Shown: positions 1 through 8,178 of the stretch, one piece after another | Numbering within the stretch: the first letter of the stretch is position 1 | Layout of the letters: each line of letters opens with the position of its first letter | Assembly (NCBI RefSeq): GCF_003097515.1 | Contig: NZ_CP029188.1 | Location: forward strand, 6,864,531-6,928,530 | Source: Streptomyces tirandamycinicus | GTDB taxonomy: Bacteria > Actinomycetota > Actinomycetes > Streptomycetales > Streptomycetaceae | Direction: 5' to 3' | DNA: 64,000 nucleotides | The notes under the pieces: generated by a model | Database searches by the model: none | Seen by the model: only the letters and a program-made list of their open reading frames with translations | What the model was told of the DNA's origin: nothing | Position numbers and translations under genes: made by a program

Positions 1-337
1 GTGCGGTGGTCGTGCGGGCAGCCGGCCCGGGGGACGCACCCTCGCCCATCTCCCATGGGCGGTGGGCGAGTCCCAGCATGTGCCCCGGGACGCGCAACGC
101 GTCGGAGACGGCCACGGCCTTGTCGAAGCTGGTGATGCGGCCGCGGCCGCGGGCGAGGGTGCCCACGCGCTCCGGTTTGATGCCGCACCCAGCGGCGATC
201 TTCGAGTAGCTGATCCCGGCCATGTCGTGCGCGAGCCGGAAGACGGTGCCGAAGTCGTGAGCCGCGAGAGCGGTGCGCATCTCGGTGCATTCAAGCACGT
301 GAGCGGGGAGCGCGGTGGGCGGTGTGAAGTCGTTCAT
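1..337 (-). CDS. XRE-type helix-turn-helix regulator, C-terminus outside window
   Basis: The gene starts at ATG (position 337) and runs off the left edge after 112 codons. Residues of about 25-85 look like a Cro/XRE helix-turn-helix: a first helix with HDMAGISYSKIAAGCG, a recognition segment IKPERVGTLARGRG, then DKAVAVSDALRVPG. Streptomyces proteins of this kind often continue into a TPR-like domain, but that part is not visible here. It is divergent from the DUF6415/DUF397-like cassette, and a 15-bp palindrome (392-406) lies between the two starts. The HTH and start are seen directly; a role in regulating the neighbouring cassette is inferred from position only. Confidence 0.75.
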   Translation of the reverse strand, partial: MNDFTPPTALPAHVLECTEMRTALAAHDFGTVFRLAHDMAGISYSKIAAGCGIKPERVGTLARGRGRITSFDKAVAVSDALRVPGHMLGLAHRPWEMGEGASPGPAARTTTA

Positions 338-391
338 CGTGGCCGTGTGTACCTGCTCGGGCGAGTGTGTATCACGGTGACTCAACGAGCC

Positions 392-406
392 TACCCATGA
401 TGGGTA
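392..406. promoter_or_regulatory. perfect inverted repeat, candidate operator
   Basis: TACCCAT-G-ATGGGTA is a perfect 7-bp inverted repeat with a one-base centre. It lies 55 bases upstream of the leftward HTH start and 112 bases upstream of the rightward DUF6415 start. The position suits an operator for the divergent HTH regulator. No protein partner can be read from sequence. Confidence 0.5.
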
Positions 407-517
407 TACCGGCGGGAGGGAAGCAACCGCCGTGACATTTCGCAAGAGTTGAGCACCAGACCCCGGCAACCGCGCTACCGGCCACGGGGCACGGCCCACG
501 CCGCGAGGAGCATCGAC

Positions 518-988
518 ATGATTGACCGTACCGTCCCGGACGAGTCCGCTGCCGGGCAGGGCGATACCGACGGCGATACCGACAGCGATGCCGGGGAGAG
601 CGGTCCCGGACCGATGGATCTCGCCGCGATGAGGGAGACCGCCCGTCAGGTCATGGTCGCGCACGAGCCGGGTTCCGACCTCGACGGCCTCAGTGCCGCG
701 ATGCGCGGCTTCGTCCGGCTCCTCGTCCCGGCACTCCGCACGCTCATCGCCGCGCGGCCCTCCGGCGACCGGCCCGCGATGGTCGCGCGGGTGGGCGTTG
801 ACGAGGCATGGCGCCGGCTGCACACCACGCCGGGCCTCGGCCCCGGCGCGGCGCATCGCCGGGCGCGCAGGCTCGCCCTGTCGGTGCTCTCCCTCTGCGA
901 CCACTACGAGAACCTGCGGCCGACGGCCGCGGCGTCGGCGGCCCCCATCCCGGGGCGGCGGCGTCAGGCCGAGCGCAGCAGTCCGTGA
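518..988 (+). CDS. DUF6415 family protein
   Basis: This is a 156-residue protein. An acidic, disordered-looking N-terminus rich in D, G and T is followed by a helical domain with the DUF6415 pattern: a helix around LSAAMRGFVRLLVPALRTLI, the segment VARVGVDEAWRRL, then ARRLALSVLSLCDHYENL near the C-terminus. ATG 518 is chosen because GAGGAG lies 7 bases upstream; an upstream in-frame TTG at 449 has no such site. DUF6415 proteins are common in Streptomyces and have no established biochemical role. It is followed by two small genes on the same strand, so a short operon is likely. Confidence 0.8.
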   Translation: MIDRTVPDESAAGQGDTDGDTDSDAGESGPGPMDLAAMRETARQVMVAHEPGSDLDGLSAAMRGFVRLLVPALRTLIAARPSGDRPAMVARVGVDEAWRRLHTTPGLGPGAAHRRARRLALSVLSLCDHYENLRPTAAASAAPIPGRRRQAERSSP

Positions 989-1124
989 ACGCCTGCCCCG
1001 CCGGTGGTCCGGAAGACGCCGGCGGGGCGGGGTGCCGAACGCCCGCCTCCGCAACCCCAACGGTGACAGGTCGAGCGCGCGGGGGCGGGTTCCACAACCG
1101 CACCAATACCAGAGAGGCACAGCT

Positions 1125-1463
1125 GTGGGAACCATCAGCAACGGCAGGACCACGAAGGCCTACGAGAACCCGAACGCGCCCGGTCTGGACTGGCGGAAGG
1201 CCGGCCGCACCGACCTCGACCCGATCCTGAAGGACTGCGTCATCCTCGCCGCGGCGCCGGACGCCGAGGACCACCCGCACCCCCATGTCCCGGACGGCAC
1301 CCGCATGGTGGCGCTCTCCGACGACAAGGACCCCGCAGGCCCGGTGCTGTACTTCACCCGAGCCGAGATCCGGAAGTTCATCGAGGGCGTCAAGGCCGGA
1401 GAGTTCGACGACCTGATGGCCACCGACGAGGAGATGCGGCAGGCCGCCGCGGTGACCGCCTGA
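1125..1463 (+). CDS. DUF397-like protein
   Basis: This is a 112-residue protein. Its C-terminal half has the DUF397 signature: a short strand MVALSDDKDPAGPVLYF, then a helix TRAEIRKFIEGVKAGEFDDL. The N-terminal half is longer and more divergent than in typical 60-80 residue DUF397 proteins. GTG 1125 is preceded by AGAGAGG at 1111-1117. Streptomyces often pair DUF397 proteins with XRE regulators, and here an XRE gene lies 0.8 kb upstream on the other strand. The next gene starts 2 bases after the stop, which implies co-transcription. DUF397 assignment is good; function is unknown. Confidence 0.8.
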   Translation: MGTISNGRTTKAYENPNAPGLDWRKAGRTDLDPILKDCVILAAAPDAEDHPHPHVPDGTRMVALSDDKDPAGPVLYFTRAEIRKFIEGVKAGEFDDLMATDEEMRQAAAVTA

Positions 1464-1465
1464 CG

Positions 1466-1681
1466 ATGGACGCCCAGCAGGTGAGCACCGCGTTCGCGGC
1501 GGTACGGCAGCGCCTCGCGCGAACACCGTGCCGGGCCTGCCGCAGCAGGGAGACGGACGCGCTGATCGCCTTCGGCAGGGTCCTCGTCTCGTGCGAGAAC
1601 TGCGGCGACGCCGCGAACCTGGGTCCGCTGCACAGCGTTCTCGCAGCCGGTTCGGCCGGTGCAGGCAGGCGAGGCAGGTGA
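1466..1681 (+). CDS. small CxxC...CxxC zinc-ribbon-like protein
   Basis: This is a 71-residue protein starting two bases after the DUF397-like stop codon. Cysteines at 22, 25, 43 and 46 form two CxxC knuckles about 17 residues apart, the spacing of a minimal zinc ribbon. The C-terminus is rich in Ala, Gly and Arg. I do not recognise a named family. Tight spacing to the upstream gene and the strong hairpin directly after the stop (1689-1731) support a real gene that ends a small operon. Nucleic-acid or protein binding through zinc is an inference. Confidence 0.6.
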   Translation: MDAQQVSTAFAAVRQRLARTPCRACRSRETDALIAFGRVLVSCENCGDAANLGPLHSVLAAGSAGAGRRGR

Positions 1682-1688
1682 CGCTCCG

Positions 1689-1731
1689 CCCCGGCCGGCC
1701 TCCCCGTCCAGTACGCGGGGGCCGGCCGGGG
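1689..1731 (+). terminator. strong intrinsic hairpin
   Basis: A 12-bp perfect stem (CCCCGGCCGGCC, 1689-1700, with its complement at 1720-1731) encloses an inner TCCCC...CGGGG pairing. It lies 8 bases after the CxxC gene stop. There is no long T-tract, as is usual for Streptomyces terminators. Confidence 0.75.
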
Positions 1732-1980
1732 CTCGTCCGTCTCACGCATCGCGTGCCCCGCGTCCGCGCGACCGGGGCGGCCACCGGTCCGGGGGCGGCG
1801 CTCCGGGCGGCGGATCGTGCGGTCGGGGGTCCGGGATTCACCGGTCCCGTCACCCGGCCGGGTGCCAGGACACCGGCACGCGACCGGTGGGCTCCACAAG
1901 CGCGGGGCCTCGGTCGCAAGGCCCCCGGCGGGGCGCCCGATCCGTTGGCGGGATCGCCGCCGCCCGGTGAGGATCACCGT

Positions 1981-2838
1981 ATGCCGACCTTCCGCGCGTA
2001 CGACGGCACGGTGCTCGCCTACCACGCCGAGGGCGAGGGCGAGCCGCTGGTCTGCCTGCCCGGCGGTCCCATGCGCGCCTCGGCGTACCTCGGCGATCTC
2101 GGCGGGCTGACCGCGGACCGCCGGCTGGTACGGCTGGACCTGCGCGGCACCGGCGACTCCGCGGTCCCCGACGACGACGCGACGTACCGCTGCGACCGGC
2201 TCGCCGACGACGTCGAGGCGCTGCGCGAGCACTGCGGGCTCGACCGCGCCGACGTCCTCGCCCATTCGGCGGGCGCCAACCTCGCCCTGCTGTACGCGGC
2301 GGCGTGCCCCGGACGGGTGAGCTCCCTGGTCCTGGTCACCCCCGGCGCCCGCGCCCTCGGCATCACGGCCACCGAGGAGGACTGGCGCGGCGCGGTCGCA
2401 CTGCGCCGGGGCGAGCCCTGGTACGAGGCCGGCCGTGCCGCCTGGGAGGCGTTCCTCGGCGGGGCGGAGCTCGACGACCTCTGGCCGGACATCGTGCCCT
2501 TCATGTACGGACGCTGGGACGCCGCCGCCCGGAAGCACGCCGCGGACGACGCACACCAGAGCGACCCGCACGCGCGCGCCGGCTACTACGCCGAGGGCGC
2601 GTTCGACCCGGGTGCCACGCGCGAGGCGCTCGCCGCACTGGAGGCGCCCGTCCTCGTGATCGCGGGCGAGTACGACGGCGCTCCCACCCCCGCCCGCGCC
2701 GGTGAGATCGCCGCCGTGTTCCCGCACGGCACGGTGGCCGTGCGGCCCGGCGCCGGCCACTACCCGTGGCTGGACGACCCCGGCGCCTTCCGCCGCACCG
2801 TGGCCGGCTTCCTGGAGACCGGCGGGCGCCCGCCGTGA
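1981..2838 (+). CDS. alpha/beta hydrolase, proline-iminopeptidase-like
   Basis: This 285-residue cytosolic protein has the alpha/beta-hydrolase order of motifs. The oxyanion loop is LPGGP near residue 27. The nucleophile elbow is AHSAGA with Ser96, where the first position of the usual GxSxG is Ala. The acid lies in GEYDGAP and the histidine in GAGHYPWLD near the C-terminus. A lid region rich in Trp and acidic residues (about 140-200) separates the two halves. No signal peptide is seen. ATG 1981 follows GTGAGGATC. The substrate cannot be told; the GGP loop and overall length fit aminopeptidase/esterase members. It is not obviously co-regulated with tdh downstream (130-base gap). Confidence 0.88.
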   Translation: MPTFRAYDGTVLAYHAEGEGEPLVCLPGGPMRASAYLGDLGGLTADRRLVRLDLRGTGDSAVPDDDATYRCDRLADDVEALREHCGLDRADVLAHSAGANLALLYAAACPGRVSSLVLVTPGARALGITATEEDWRGAVALRRGEPWYEAGRAAWEAFLGGAELDDLWPDIVPFMYGRWDAAARKHAADDAHQSDPHARAGYYAEGAFDPGATREALAALEAPVLVIAGEYDGAPTPARAGEIAAVFPHGTVAVRPGAGHYPWLDDPGAFRRTVAGFLETGGRPP

Positions 2839-2968
2839 AGCTCCGCTGTCGACCCGCTTAAGAAGATCTCGATGGACTGAACGCCCGACGCTCGGCAGAT
2901 TGGTGCGCATCACCGCCGGCCGGGACGTCATGCCTGGTCACCCCCTCGTCCCGCCTGGAGCCGCACTC

Positions 2969-3997
2969 ATGAAGGCACTCGTCAAGCAGCACGCCGAGCC
3001 CGGGCTGTGGCTCATGGACGTCCCCGAGCCCGAGTACGGCCCCGGCGACGTGCTGATCAAGGTGCTGCGCACCGGCATCTGCGGGACCGACCTCCACATC
3101 CGTTCCTGGGACGGCTGGGCGCAGCAGACGATCTCCACACCGCTCGTGGCCGGCCACGAGTTCGTCGGCGAGGTCGCCGCCGTCGGTAGCGACGTCGCGG
3201 ACATCGCCGTGGGCGACCTGGTGAGCGGCGAGGGCCACCTCGTGTGCGGGAAGTGCCGCAACTGCCTCGCCGGCCGCCGCCATCTGTGCCGCAGCACGGT
3301 CGGGCTGGGCGTGGGCCGCGACGGCGCGTTCGCCGAGTACGTGTGTCTGCCCGCGTCGAACGTCTGGGTGCACCGCACCCGGGTCGACCTGGACGTCGCC
3401 GCGATCTTCGATCCCTTCGGCAACGCGGTGCACACCGCGCTGTCGTTCCCGCTCGTCGGCGAGGACGTCCTGATCACCGGAGCGGGCCCGATCGGCGTGA
3501 TGGCGGCGGCCGTCGCCCGCCACGCGGGTGCCCGCAACGTCGTGGTCACCGACGTGAGCGAGCCGCGGCTGGAGCTGGCCCGCAAGGTCGGCGCCACCCT
3601 CGCCGTCAACGTCGCCGAGTCCGGTATCGCCGAGGCGCAGCGCACGCTCGGTCTCAAGGAGGGCTTCGACGTCGGTCTGGAGATGTCCGGCCGCCCCGAG
3701 GCCGTGCGCGACATGATCGACAACATGACGCACGGCGGCCGGATCGCGATGCTGGGCCTGCCCGCGGAGGAGTTCGCCGTCGACTGGTCGAAGATCGTCA
3801 CCTCGATGATCACGATCAAGGGCATCTACGGCCGCGAGATGTTCGAGACCTGGTACGCGATGACGGTACTCCTGGAGGGCGGGCTCGACCTCAGCCCCGT
3901 GATCACCGGCAGCTACGGCTACCGGGACTTCGACGCCGCCTTCGACGAGGCCGCCACCGCCCGCAGCGGCAAGATCATCCTCGACTGGACCGCCTGA
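2969..3997 (+). CDS. tdh: L-threonine 3-dehydrogenase
   Basis: A 342-residue zinc-dependent medium-chain dehydrogenase that oxidises L-threonine to 2-amino-3-ketobutyrate with NAD+. Catalytic zinc ligands are visible as Cys38 (TGICGTDLH) and His63-Glu64 (GHEFVGEV). Structural zinc cysteines lie at 93, 96, 99 and 107 ([15 protein letters not shown]). The Rossmann glycine motif is [11 protein letters not shown] near residue 170. Length matches the family. ATG 2969 has GGAG at 2957-2960; the longer upstream reading frame has no support. kbl follows 81 bases later and catalyses the next step, so the pair forms the threonine-to-glycine plus acetyl-CoA route. Confidence 0.96.
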   Translation: MKALVKQHAEPGLWLMDVPEPEYGPGDVLIKVLRTGICGTDLHIRSWDGWAQQTISTPLVAGHEFVGEVAAVGSDVADIAVGDLVSGEGHLVCGKCRNCLAGRRHLCRSTVGLGVGRDGAFAEYVCLPASNVWVHRTRVDLDVAAIFDPFGNAVHTALSFPLVGEDVLITGAGPIGVMAAAVARHAGARNVVVTDVSEPRLELARKVGATLAVNVAESGIAEAQRTLGLKEGFDVGLEMSGRPEAVRDMIDNMTHGGRIAMLGLPAEEFAVDWSKIVTSMITIKGIYGREMFETWYAMTVLLEGGLDLSPVITGSYGYRDFDAAFDEAATARSGKIILDWTA

Positions 3998-4078
3998 CCT
4001 GCTCGACCCGGCAGCACGCCGGGCCCCCGCAGCACCCTCCGCCACTCGCCCGCAGCCACACCCAAGGGAGCACCCCGC

Positions 4079-5278
4079 ATGTACGCCTCCGTGCGCGACG
4101 ACCTCCGCGCCACCCTCGACGAGATCCGCGCCGCCGGCCTCCACAAGCCCGAGCGGGTCATCGGCACCCCCCAGTCGGCGTCGGTGGCCGTCACCACCGG
4201 TGGCGCCCCCGGCGAGGTGCTGAACTTCTGCGCCAACAACTACCTCGGCCTCGCCGACCACCCCGAGGTCGTCGCCGCCGGCAAGGAGGCCCTCGACCGC
4301 TGGGGCTACGGCATGGCCTCCGTCCGCTTCATCTGCGGCACCCAGGAGGTCCACAAGGAGCTCGAGCGGCGCCTGTCCGCGTTCCTCGGCCAGGAGGACA
4401 CGATCCTCTACTCCTCCTGCTTCGACGCCAACGGCGGGGTCTTCGAGACCCTCCTCGGCCCCGAGGACGCGGTGATCTCCGACGCCCTCAACCACGCCAG
4501 CATCATCGACGGCATCCGCCTGTCCAAGGCCGCCCGCTTCCGCTACGCCAACCGCGACATGGCCGAGCTGGAGGCCCGCCTCAAGGAGGCCACCGAGGGC
4601 GGCGCCCGCCGCAAGCTGATCGTCACCGACGGCGTGTTCTCCATGGACGGCTATGTCGCGCCGCTGACCGAGATCTGCGACCTGGCCGACCGCTACGACG
4701 CCATGGTCATGGTCGACGACTCGCACGCCGTCGGCTTCGTCGGCCCCGGCGGCCGCGGCACCCCCGAGCTGCACGGCGTCATGGACCGCGTCGACATCAT
4801 CACCGGCACCCTCGGCAAGGCGCTCGGCGGTGCCTCCGGCGGCTATGTCGCGGCCCGCGCCGAGATCGTCGAGCTGCTGCGCCAGCGCTCCCGCCCCTAC
4901 CTGTTCTCCAACTCGCTCGCCCCGGTGATCGCCGCCGCCTCCCTCACGGTCCTCGACCTGCTGGAGTCCGCCGGCGACCTGCGCGAGAAGCTCTCCGCGA
5001 ACACCGCGCTCTTCCGCCGCCGGATGACCGAGGAGGGCTTCGAGATCCTCCCCGGCGACCACGCGATCGCCCCCGTCATGATCGGCGACGCCGCCGAGGC
5101 GGGCCGCATGGCCGAGCTGCTGCTGGAGCGCGGCGTCTATGTGATCGGCTTCTCGTACCCGGTCGTCCCCATGGGCCAGGCCCGCATCCGGGTCCAGCTG
5201 TCCGCCGCGCACTCCACCGAGGACGTGGAGCGGGCCGTGGCGGCGTTCGTGGACGCCCGGGCGACAATGGCAGGGTGA
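4079..5278 (+). CDS. kbl: glycine C-acetyltransferase (2-amino-3-ketobutyrate CoA ligase)
   Basis: A 399-residue PLP enzyme of the alpha-oxoamine synthase family, converting 2-amino-3-ketobutyrate plus CoA to glycine and acetyl-CoA. Diagnostic segments are [12 protein letters not shown] near residue 51, the PLP-stacking and binding motif [11 protein letters not shown] near residue 212, and the Schiff-base lysine K247 in [13 protein letters not shown]. Length is normal (about 397-400). ATG 4079 has AAGGGAG at 4064-4070. It lies directly downstream of tdh in the same operon, and its stop codon overlaps the start of a LysR gene by four bases (GTGA). Confidence 0.97.
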   Translation: MYASVRDDLRATLDEIRAAGLHKPERVIGTPQSASVAVTTGGAPGEVLNFCANNYLGLADHPEVVAAGKEALDRWGYGMASVRFICGTQEVHKELERRLSAFLGQEDTILYSSCFDANGGVFETLLGPEDAVISDALNHASIIDGIRLSKAARFRYANRDMAELEARLKEATEGGARRKLIVTDGVFSMDGYVAPLTEICDLADRYDAMVMVDDSHAVGFVGPGGRGTPELHGVMDRVDIITGTLGKALGGASGGYVAARAEIVELLRQRSRPYLFSNSLAPVIAAASLTVLDLLESAGDLREKLSANTALFRRRMTEEGFEILPGDHAIAPVMIGDAAEAGRMAELLLERGVYVIGFSYPVVPMGQARIRVQLSAAHSTEDVERAVAAFVDARATMAG

Positions 5279-6189
5279 TCGACCCTCGCAGGCTCCGCAT
5301 TCTGCGCGCCGTGGCGGACCACCGTACGGTGACCGCCGCGGCCGCGGCGCTGTATCTGACCCCTTCGGCCGTCTCCCAGCAGCTCGCCGCGCTGGAGCAG
5401 GAGACGGGCCACACCCTGCTCATCCGCAGCGGCCGGGGCGTGACGCCGACGGCGGCCGGTGAGATCCTGCTCGGTCACGCCCACGCGGTCCTCTCCCAGC
5501 TGGAACGGGCGGAGGCGGAGCTCGCCGCCTACGCGGGCGGCGCGGCCGGCGAGGTCACGGTGGCCTCCTTCGCCACCGGGATCGCGGAGGTCCTCGCCCC
5601 GGCCCTCGGCCGGCTCGCCCGCGACCACCCCGGTATCCGGGTGCGCGTCCGGGACGCGGAGGGCGACGAGAGCCTGCCGATGGTCCTCGACGGGGAGGCC
5701 GACCTGGCCCTGGCCGTGGAGTACCGGGGCGCCCCGCGGGAGGACGACCTCCGCCTGGCCCGGGTCCCGCTGTACGCGGAGCCGTTCGACGCGGTGCTGC
5801 ACTGCGGCCACCCCCTCGCGGACGGCGGCGGGGTGGAGCTCGCGGCCCTCGCCGACAGCGACTGGATCGGCCCCTACCCCGGCAACCCCTGCCACGAGGT
5901 CATGCTCCTGGCCTGCGAACTCGCCGGATTCCAGCCGCGCCTCACGCATTCCTCCGACGACTTCCGGGCCGTGGTGGCCCTGGCCGGGGCGGGCGCCGGA
6001 GTGGCCCTGGTACCCCGCTCGGCGCTGCGCGGCATGGAACTGAAGGACACGGTGGTCCTCCCGGTCGCGGGTCCCGCCGCGACCCGGCGCGTCTTCGCGG
6101 CGGTCCGGCGCGGGGCCGAGGGCCATCCGCTGCTCAGCCCCGTCCTGGAGGCCCTGTCCGGGGCGGCGGCGGGTCTCTCCACCGGCTGA
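5275..6189 (+). CDS. LysR-family regulator, coupled to tdh-kbl
   Basis: A 304-residue LysR regulator. The N-terminal winged HTH covers residues 1-60 ([20 protein letters not shown], then [17 protein letters not shown], with ITPTAAG-like wing text). The effector domain follows from about residue 90 ([20 protein letters not shown]). GTG 5275 overlaps the kbl stop by 4 bases, typical of translational coupling. This is unusual for LysR proteins, which more often sit divergent from their targets. Encoding it at the end of the threonine-degradation operon suggests control of that operon or of amino-acid transport, which is inference. Downstream lies the broken GNAT gene, on the opposite strand. Confidence 0.92.
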   Translation: MIDPRRLRILRAVADHRTVTAAAAALYLTPSAVSQQLAALEQETGHTLLIRSGRGVTPTAAGEILLGHAHAVLSQLERAEAELAAYAGGAAGEVTVASFATGIAEVLAPALGRLARDHPGIRVRVRDAEGDESLPMVLDGEADLALAVEYRGAPREDDLRLARVPLYAEPFDAVLHCGHPLADGGGVELAALADSDWIGPYPGNPCHEVMLLACELAGFQPRLTHSSDDFRAVVALAGAGAGVALVPRSALRGMELKDTVVLPVAGPAATRRVFAAVRRGAEGHPLLSPVLEALSGAAAGLSTG

Positions 6190-6205
6190 CCGACGCGCGG
6201 ACGCC

Positions 6206-6266
6206 GGCTGCCGGGCGTCGGATCCGCGGGGACGCAGGCTGCCGGTCGCCGGACCCGCGGGGGCGC
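6206..6266. repeat. two imperfect 30-bp direct repeats at the GNAT break point
   Basis: Units at 6206-6235 and 6237-6266 begin GGCTGCCGG and share most positions (TCG/CCGGA, CCGCGGGGACGC versus CCGCGGGGGCGC). The second unit overlaps the last recognisable codons of the truncated acetyltransferase. Confidence 0.6.
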
Positions 6267-6578
6267 CGGCACGAATCCGGCCGCGCGCAGCCGGTCCGCC
6301 AGGTCGCCCGGCCGGTCGTGCCCGTAGAGCTCCCACTCGAACTCCCGGCCCAGGGAGCCGAAGTGGCGCACCTGCTCGGCGACGGCCCGGTCCGCCGTCG
6401 CCGCGTCCAGGTCCGACCAGACGACCCCGTTCCACCCGCCCCGGTGCCCCGCGGTCTGCCGGACGACCCCGCCCACCCGCTCGATGCGCGCGCCCGGCCC
6501 GTCCGCCGCCGCGCCCCGCCGCATCTGCCGGTCGTACCGCGCGAGTACCTCGCCGTGCTGCTCCTTGTGCCGCTCCAT
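6258..6578 (-). pseudogene. truncated GNAT acetyltransferase, N-terminal fragment only
   Basis: From ATG 6578 the first 107 codons resemble the N-terminal part of a Streptomyces GNAT-family protein: EVLARYDRQMRRGAAADGPG, then GWNGVVWSDLDAATADRAVA, FGSLGREFEWELYGHDRPGD and LRAAGFVPAP. Full-length relatives run on for well over 100 more residues containing the acetyl-CoA-binding GNAT core. Here the frame becomes Arg/Pro-rich unrelated sequence right after PAP and reads antisense through the LysR gene to a stop at 5874. The catalytic domain is missing, so I call a pseudogene. The family name rests on recognition, not on a search. Confidence 0.6.
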
Positions 6579-6727
6579 CCGGTCAGTGCAGCACCAGGGG
6601 GCCGCCGCGGCAGCGGGATTGTGCCGGAGGTGGCCGTCGCCGAGACGAGGTCGTGCCGGGAGGGGCCGTCGCCGCGACCGGGACGCACCGGGGTGCGGAG
6701 GAGCGGTGACCGCCGGCCGCGGCGGAC

Positions 6728-8038
6728 TCAGGCGCCCTGCACCAGCCGGTCCACCGCCGCCGTGCCGGAGCCGTACGGCAGCGCGTGCGCCGGTGCGGGA
6801 CGGGCGGGCACCTGCACGTGCATGGGCATCGGCCCGGGAGCCTGAACGGCGGGCACCAGGTCCCGGCCGGGAGGCAGCGCCGGACCGGATATGTCGGACA
6901 TTCTGGATGTCCCGGGCGTCGCGTACAGCGTCCGCTCCAGTCCGGCGACCAGCCGCTGGACGTCCGGCTTCGGCCGCACCACGAGCCGCAGGAAACTGCT
7001 GGAGCTGCCGATCTTGTTTCCGCACTCCCGCACCAGCACCCCGTGCTCCTCCAGCATCCGGTTCCGCAGCAGCGCGCCGTCGGCCCCCTCCGGGAGCCGG
7101 ACGTACACGAAGTTGCCCTGGGACGGGTACACGGTGAGCCCGGGCAGCCGGCTCAGGTGCCGGATCATCTCCTGGCGGTCGCGCTGCACCAGCCGCAGGC
7201 TGTGCCCGTACTCCAGCCGGTACTCCTTCAGCATGAACACCACCGTCTCGGCGAAGGAGTTGAGGTTCCACTTGGGCAGCGCCGCCCGCACCCGGCCGGC
7301 GAGGCCCGGGTTGGCGACGAGGTAGCCGAAGCGCACCCCGTGCAGCCCGAAGTTCTTGCCCAGGCTCCTCAGCACGATCGTGTTGGGCCGCAGCACCGCG
7401 TCGGCGACGACGCTGGAGTCCGCCTCGGCGTCGGCGAACTCCAGGAACGACTCGTCCACGACCACCAGGTCGAGGTCCTGGAGCTGGTCGAGCAGGGCGA
7501 GGACGCCGTGCCGCGGCAGCAGACCGCCGTCCGGGTTGTTCGGATTGCAGATGACGGCGGTACGGGAGCCGCGCGCGCGGACGAAGTCGGCGAACGACGC
7601 CGGGTCGAGCGCGAATCCGCCGGACTCGGGGAGCGGGAACATGTCGACGCGCTTGCCCGTCTCCATCGGCTGGTCGGTCCACCGGCCGAAGGTCGGCACC
7701 GGCACGGCCAGCGACTCGCGCACCAGCAGATGGTCGATCCAGGTGATCAGCTCGGTCGAGCCGTTGCCCATGGCCACGGTCTGCGGGTTGAGGCCGAGCA
7801 CGGAGCACAGCTCCGCGGTGATGGTGTCCGCGCTGCTGGGGTAGTAGGTGAGGATCTCGCGCAGCCGGTCGCCCAGTTCGTCGAACATCTCCGGTGGGGG
7901 GAAGTACGGGTTGCAGGGGATGCAGAAGTCGGTGATCGGCTGCTGGTCGCCGGTGGCCCGGCTCAGCGCGGCGTACGACGGGCTGTGTGCCGTGGACGCG
8001 CGGAAGAGCTCGGTGACGTTGCTGCCGGCATCGGCCAT
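6728..8038 (-). CDS. HisC/CobD-like class I aminotransferase
   Basis: A 436-residue fold-type-I PLP enzyme. Visible motifs are the substrate loop CNPYFPPP, the phosphate-binding GNGSTELI, CNPNNPDG (PLP pyridine/ring contacts), VVVDESFLEF, and the Schiff-base lysine in RSLGKNFGLHGVRFGY. A C-terminal arginine segment SSSFLRLVVRP is present. This is closest in style to histidinol-phosphate aminotransferases and threonine-phosphate decarboxylases. About 65 extra Pro/Ala/Met-rich residues follow the catalytic fold. No his or cob genes are nearby, so the substrate is unknown. ATG 8038 has GGAGGA just upstream. It is probably co-transcribed with the acyl-CoA synthetase gene 140 bases upstream. Confidence 0.88.
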   Translation of the reverse strand: MADAGSNVTELFRASTAHSPSYAALSRATGDQQPITDFCIPCNPYFPPPEMFDELGDRLREILTYYPSSADTITAELCSVLGLNPQTVAMGNGSTELITWIDHLLVRESLAVPVPTFGRWTDQPMETGKRVDMFPLPESGGFALDPASFADFVRARGSRTAVICNPNNPDGGLLPRHGVLALLDQLQDLDLVVVDESFLEFADAEADSSVVADAVLRPNTIVLRSLGKNFGLHGVRFGYLVANPGLAGRVRAALPKWNLNSFAETVVFMLKEYRLEYGHSLRLVQRDRQEMIRHLSRLPGLTVYPSQGNFVYVRLPEGADGALLRNRMLEEHGVLVRECGNKIGSSSSFLRLVVRPKPDVQRLVAGLERTLYATPGTSRMSDISGPALPPGRDLVPAVQAPGPMPMHVQVPARPAPAHALPYGSGTAAVDRLVQGA

Positions 8039-8178
8039 GGGGGTCCTCCGGAGGTGGCTTGGTGCTCCCTGCCGGGGATTACGTACGGCTGCCCGACCGT
8101 GCTCAACGGGAGTGGGCCGTGCGGTGCCCGCGGCGGCCGGGCCTCGGAGCGGAAGGCCGCCCGCGGTGCCCGCTCGGC

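Noticed and set aside
449-517. Upstream extension of the DUF6415 gene from a TTG at 449
   Set aside because: ATG 518 has a good ribosome site; the extension is Arg/Pro-rich with no coding features.
2858-5212. 784-codon open frame antisense to tdh and kbl
   Set aside because: It is a GC-driven shadow: tdh and kbl on the other strand have intact catalytic motifs, and this frame translates to low-complexity Gly/Ala/Val/Asp text.
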